In this document: in pieces, positions 33,538-36,328 of the stretch
How positions within the stretch are numbered: the first letter of the stretch is position 1
Layout: each line of letters starts with the position of its first letter
From: Bryobacteraceae bacterium
GTDB lineage: Bacteria; Acidobacteriota; Terriglobia; Bryobacterales; Bryobacteraceae
Reading direction: 5' to 3'
Assembly: GCA_025924475.1 (NCBI GenBank)
Contig: JAICIH010000015.1
Coordinates: forward strand, 1-36,328
Length of the DNA: 36,328 nt
Program-made: the position numbers and the translations under genes
The notes under the pieces: generated by a model
What the model was told of the DNA's origin: nothing
Database searches by the model: none
Seen by the model: only the letters and a program-made list of their open reading frames with translations

Positions 33538-33972
33538 GTGCAAGCAAAACTCTGGATACCCATATCCCTCGGCATCGCCAGCCTGCTCCTCGCCGGCCTG
33601 ACTAACCTAAGCTTCGTCCGTCCGGCCGTGAGCACCACTGCCATCGGCACGATCGCCGCCAAGCGTTTTCTTCCCGCCGAAACGGTCGTCCGCCACAAGG
33701 TCTCGGCCCGGCGAGAACTCATTCCGGAACAGAAATTGGAGGTGCCCGATCGCTACAGGTTCCAGATACGGCTGGACGGCTCTGCCGAGCTCGTTAGCTA
33801 TTCGCTTCCAGTCGCCGCCGCGCGCGGCTACGAAGTGGGGCAGCGGGTGAAGGTCATCTATGAAACTCGCGGAATCCTCGGTATGTGGAAAAGAAATTAT
33901 GTCCGAACCATCAGTCTGGCAGTGCCGCGATCTGGCAACGATATTTTGAGATCAGGATCGATTTATGGATAA
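33538..33972 (+). CDS. Small membrane-anchored protein next to the Rhs toxin, possible immunity or T6SS accessory protein
   Basis: The 144-residue protein starts at GTG 33538, three bases after the rhs stop, with GAAGGAG upstream inside rhs. An N-terminal hydrophobic helix (LWIPISLGIASLLLAGLT, about residues 5-22) anchors it. The rest is a beta-rich domain including YRFQIRLDGSAELVSYSLP and GQRVKVIYETRGILGMWKRN. No family is recognised. Immunity genes usually follow rhs directly, which makes this the only local candidate. However, a membrane-anchored protein would be an unusual immunity protein for a cytoplasmic nuclease, and the gene is coupled to the T6SS gene behind it (8-base overlap). Both roles are inference. 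Confidence 0.7.
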   Translation: MQAKLWIPISLGIASLLLAGLTNLSFVRPAVSTTAIGTIAAKRFLPAETVVRHKVSARRELIPEQKLEVPDRYRFQIRLDGSAELVSYSLPVAAARGYEVGQRVKVIYETRGILGMWKRNYVRTISLAVPRSGNDILRSGSIYG

Positions 33973-34753
33973 CTCGGCTGCCCCCGCTCCCGCTTTGAAC
34001 GTCGAGCAATTGCTCCAGCTACATTCCCTAACTAAGGATGTCGCCAAATTCTGCCAGAAGAAATTGCGCGGCTATCTCGAAACGACCGCTCTTCTGTTTC
34101 GACCGCGCCGCATTCTTGGCGATGCTGTCGAAGGCAGTGAACGGGAGTTTGTCGGCGGCTCCGAGCGAAGCATCGCGGAATTGCGCGAGCTGTACCGGCG
34201 CATTGCGCTTCGTCCCTTCGATCTCCGGCCGGAGTTAAGTCTGCCGCTCGAATCCATTTCTACTCAGATCCAGCTCCAGGAATGGGAATACTTGCACCAA
34301 ACGAAGACAGATCGTGGCTGGCGAAGCATCAAGGTAACAGCGCCACTTACCTGGGTGGTCGCTTATTCGTCCAGTTACTCGCTTTCGATGCTTCGCCAAG
34401 TCCTCGCCGGCAAAGAAGAACGGGATTCGGAGGCGGTTCGCGCGTTTGTGCTGCGTGCGTGTCTGATGCATCTCCATTTCACGAAATTTCCGGGCATCGC
34501 TGATTTATTTGCCGGCTTGAGTTATCGTTTCGAAGTCCGGCGCTCGCCGGAGCTGGGCGATTTGCCGCTCGTCACACTTTCTGCGCCTTTCTCCACTATT
34601 CGCCCGCCGGACGAACTGGTTACAGTTGCAAGCGGCCTCGCCGGAGGCGCGAGTTTTGCTGAGGTGCTCGACCTATCGAGCGTGCGCAGCATTTCGGACC
34701 CGCTGCGCGAGGAAGTCGCCGGCATTCTCCGTAATCACGGCCAGGAATTGTAG
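33965..34753 (+). CDS. Uncharacterised T6SS-linked cytoplasmic protein
   Basis: The 262-residue protein has no signal peptide or transmembrane helix and belongs to no family I can name. Features seen are an N-terminal helical part (LHSLTKDVAKFCQKKLRGYL), a segment RPFDLRPELSLPLESISTQI, and a beta-rich centre IQLQEWEYLHQTKT ... SIKVTAPLTWVVAYSSSYSL. A helical end includes MLRQVLAGKEERDSEAVRAF. It overlaps the preceding gene by 8 bases and stops 4 bases before tssK, so it is made with TssK. Such tight coupling suggests a baseplate-related partner or a chaperone. This is inference only. Confidence 0.75.
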   Translation: MDNSAAPAPALNVEQLLQLHSLTKDVAKFCQKKLRGYLETTALLFRPRRILGDAVEGSEREFVGGSERSIAELRELYRRIALRPFDLRPELSLPLESISTQIQLQEWEYLHQTKTDRGWRSIKVTAPLTWVVAYSSSYSLSMLRQVLAGKEERDSEAVRAFVLRACLMHLHFTKFPGIADLFAGLSYRFEVRRSPELGDLPLVTLSAPFSTIRPPDELVTVASGLAGGASFAEVLDLSSVRSISDPLREEVAGILRNHGQEL

Positions 34754-34757
34754 TTCT

Positions 34758-36125
34758 ATGAAATACCGCCATCGTGTCGTCTGGACGCAGGGGATGTTTC
34801 TCACACCCCAGCATTTTCAAACCCAGGAGCAATTTTTCGAAGATGCGCTCCAGTTCCGCTTTCAGGCATCACATTTCGCGAACTGGGGCGTAATGGAACT
34901 GGACATCGACTCCGAGGCGCTTGCTAACGGCCTTTTCCGCCTCAACACCTGCAGCGGAATCATGCCCGATGGCGAATCAATCAACATTCCAGAAACCGAC
35001 GACGCGCCGCCGTCTCGTGGCGTTGCCGATCATTTGCCGCCGAATCGCGAATCACTCGACGTATTTCTTGCTATCCCGGAAAACCGCCCGCGGGCTCGCA
35101 ACGTAACAATTCCCGGTCCCAACCAAACGGCCTCAGGCGCGCCGGTGCGGACGCGTTATCTCGCCGAAACGCGGATGATGCCGGATGAAAATCTTGGCGA
35201 GGAGGAAAAACCGGTCCAGGTCGCGCGGCGAACATTCCGGCTCTTGTTTGGTGATGAGTACCGGGATGGTTTCAGCTCTTTTCGTATCGCGCAGGTGATT
35301 CGCAATGCCGCGGGCATTCCGATCCTGAATCCTAAATTCGTAGCGCCCTGTCTAGATCTGGCATCGAGCGAGTACTTGAGCATGCTGCTGCGGCGGGAGA
35401 TCGAAATTCTCGCGACCAAGAGCAGCGCGCTGTCTGCGCCGCGACGGGCCCGCGGCAAAGTGCTGGCGGATTTCTCGCCGTCCGAAACTGCGAATTTCTG
35501 GCTGCTGCATACCGTGAACTCATATCTGCCGGAGCTGAAACATATTTGGAAAGTGCGGCACGGCCATCCTGAAACCGCATACGTCACAATGCTTCGCCTC
35601 GCCGGCGCGCTTTCCACCTTTGCGCTCGAGGGCCGGCCAGAAGATCTTCCGGATTACGATCACGACGACCTCGGCCGTTGTTTCATGCTGCTCGACGAAC
35701 GTATACGGGAATTGATGGAGTTCCTGATTTCGGAGAAATTTGTTCCGATACGCCTCACACCGAGCGACCGTTTCATATGGACAGGTACGGTCACCGAAGA
35801 CGCTTACTTCCGGAACTCACAATTTTTCCTTTCGGTGAGCGCGAACATGGGTGTTGACGATCTGATCCGAAAAGTGCCTCAGCTTGTCAAGATTTCCGCA
35901 TCGGAGGAAATTCAGCGGCTGATACGCCATGCCCTGCCCGGCTTGACGCTACGGCATACCCCCGCGCCGCCGTCGGCAATCCCAATGAAGCTCGACAACC
36001 AATATTTTCAGATCAACCAAGGAGGGCCACTCTGGGATGTGCTCGTGAAGAGCCGACAGATTGCTGTGTTCGCACCAGGCGAGATCGTCGAGCCGAAGAT
36101 GGAAGTCCTAATAGTGCTGGAGTAG
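34758..36125 (+). CDS. tssK: T6SS baseplate-membrane connector TssK (VasE/ImpJ)
   Basis: The 455-residue protein begins MKYRHRVVWTQGMFLTPQHF, the hallmark N-terminus of TssK. Further family regions are the FANWGVMELDIDSEALANG block, a NFWLLHTVNSYLPELKH helix and a C-terminal receptor-like domain ending in KMEVLIVLE. TssK is homologous to phage receptor-binding proteins and links the TssEFG baseplate to TssL/TssM. The ATG at 34758 is chosen because translation further upstream from 34626 gives Cys/Arg-rich sequence that is antisense-like and overlaps the preceding gene. It is the last T6SS gene in the window; no terminator is evident in the 135 bases before the tRNA. Confidence 0.95.
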   Translation: MKYRHRVVWTQGMFLTPQHFQTQEQFFEDALQFRFQASHFANWGVMELDIDSEALANGLFRLNTCSGIMPDGESINIPETDDAPPSRGVADHLPPNRESLDVFLAIPENRPRARNVTIPGPNQTASGAPVRTRYLAETRMMPDENLGEEEKPVQVARRTFRLLFGDEYRDGFSSFRIAQVIRNAAGIPILNPKFVAPCLDLASSEYLSMLLRREIEILATKSSALSAPRRARGKVLADFSPSETANFWLLHTVNSYLPELKHIWKVRHGHPETAYVTMLRLAGALSTFALEGRPEDLPDYDHDDLGRCFMLLDERIRELMEFLISEKFVPIRLTPSDRFIWTGTVTEDAYFRNSQFFLSVSANMGVDDLIRKVPQLVKISASEEIQRLIRHALPGLTLRHTPAPPSAIPMKLDNQYFQINQGGPLWDVLVKSRQIAVFAPGEIVEPKMEVLIVLE

Positions 36126-36260
36126 CGCAATCACGGCAGGTGGCAAGCGCGCCATTGGTGAGATGAACGGTGAACTTCTGGAGCGGAGAACCGAAATCGA
36201 ATCGGTACTTTCTCTTTGGAAGAGAGATGTGCTGCCGTTAAACACTATCCCCGCAAACTC

Positions 36261-36328
36261 TGGTACTCCCGCAAGGATTTGAACCTTGATCACGCGCTAA
36301 TCGGGCGCGGGTCCTGCCGTTGGACGAC
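36261..36328 (-). tRNA. tRNA gene, 5' end missing; anticodon-loop position reads GAT (Ile) but with abnormal loop
   Basis: On the minus strand the 3' end is CGGGAGT-A-CCA (CCA encoded at 36263-36261). Before it lies a T arm CAAGG-TTCAAAT-CCTTG, a 4-base variable region, a 5-bp anticodon stem CGCGC/GCGCG and a D arm GTCC/GGAC with GG in the loop. U8 is present. The first six acceptor bases lie beyond the window. The 7-base loop reads CCGATTA, so the anticodon at 36302-36300 would be GAT. Position 33 is C instead of the near-universal U, and position 37 is T instead of a purine. The isotype is therefore uncertain and a pseudo-tRNA or non-decoding tRNA is possible. Confidence 0.75.

Noticed and set aside
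34626..34757. N-terminal extension of TssK
   Set aside because: The added Cys/Arg-rich sequence overlaps the preceding gene in another frame and does not resemble TssK.
36163..36282. 39-codon ORF running into the tRNA
   Set aside because: It has no ribosome binding site, its end is tRNA sequence, and no homology is recognised.
1..36328. CRISPR arrays, transposases or integrases
   Set aside because: No regularly spaced repeats and no recombinase or transposase motifs were seen in any frame.

Overview
The window is a nearly complete type VI secretion system (T6SS) locus from a GC-rich soil-type bacterium, most likely an Acidobacteriota (Solibacter/Bryobacter-like) member. That assignment is inference. 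It rests on the giant TPR/PEGA serine/threonine kinase, the DAHL-type sensor kinase, the style of the small secreted proteins and the T6SS gene set. No rRNA or full taxonomic marker is present.

Left flank (1-3062). On the minus strand lie a short leader ORF, a cupin and the N-terminal part of a MalT-like ATPase/TPR regulator that runs off the left edge. On the plus strand is a frameshifted remnant of a hypothetical protein gene.

Regulatory module (3063-7320, plus). A near-consensus sigma-54 promoter and a tiny leader ORF precede a di-haem cytochrome c peroxidase, a membrane histidine kinase and a sigma-54-dependent Fis-type response regulator. The three genes overlap or abut.

T6SS core (7321-36125, plus, with one minus-strand gene inside). 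A 1615-aa transmembrane Ser/Thr kinase has its own sigma-54-type promoter. A secreted protein of unknown function follows on the minus strand. Then come tssL, tssM, tssB, tssC, hcp (with its own sigma-54-type promoter), a 247-bp structured intergenic region, tssA, tssE, tssF, tssG, vgrG, a TPR-type putative adaptor, a PAAR protein, an Rhs effector with a predicted nuclease C-terminus, two uncharacterised small genes and tssK. No tssJ, clpV (tssH) or fha gene is visible. The right edge holds most of a tRNA gene with an odd anticodon loop.

How it fits together. The three best GG-N10-GC elements lie in front of the peroxidase-kinase-regulator operon, the Ser/Thr kinase and hcp. A shared 17-nt direct-repeat motif (14/17 identical) lies upstream of the first two. 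This suggests a locally encoded two-component system that activates itself, the T6SS kinase and the tube protein through sigma-54, with a periplasmic peroxidase co-transcribed with the sensor. The effector cargo is a VgrG/adaptor/PAAR/Rhs-nuclease module inserted between tssG and tssK.
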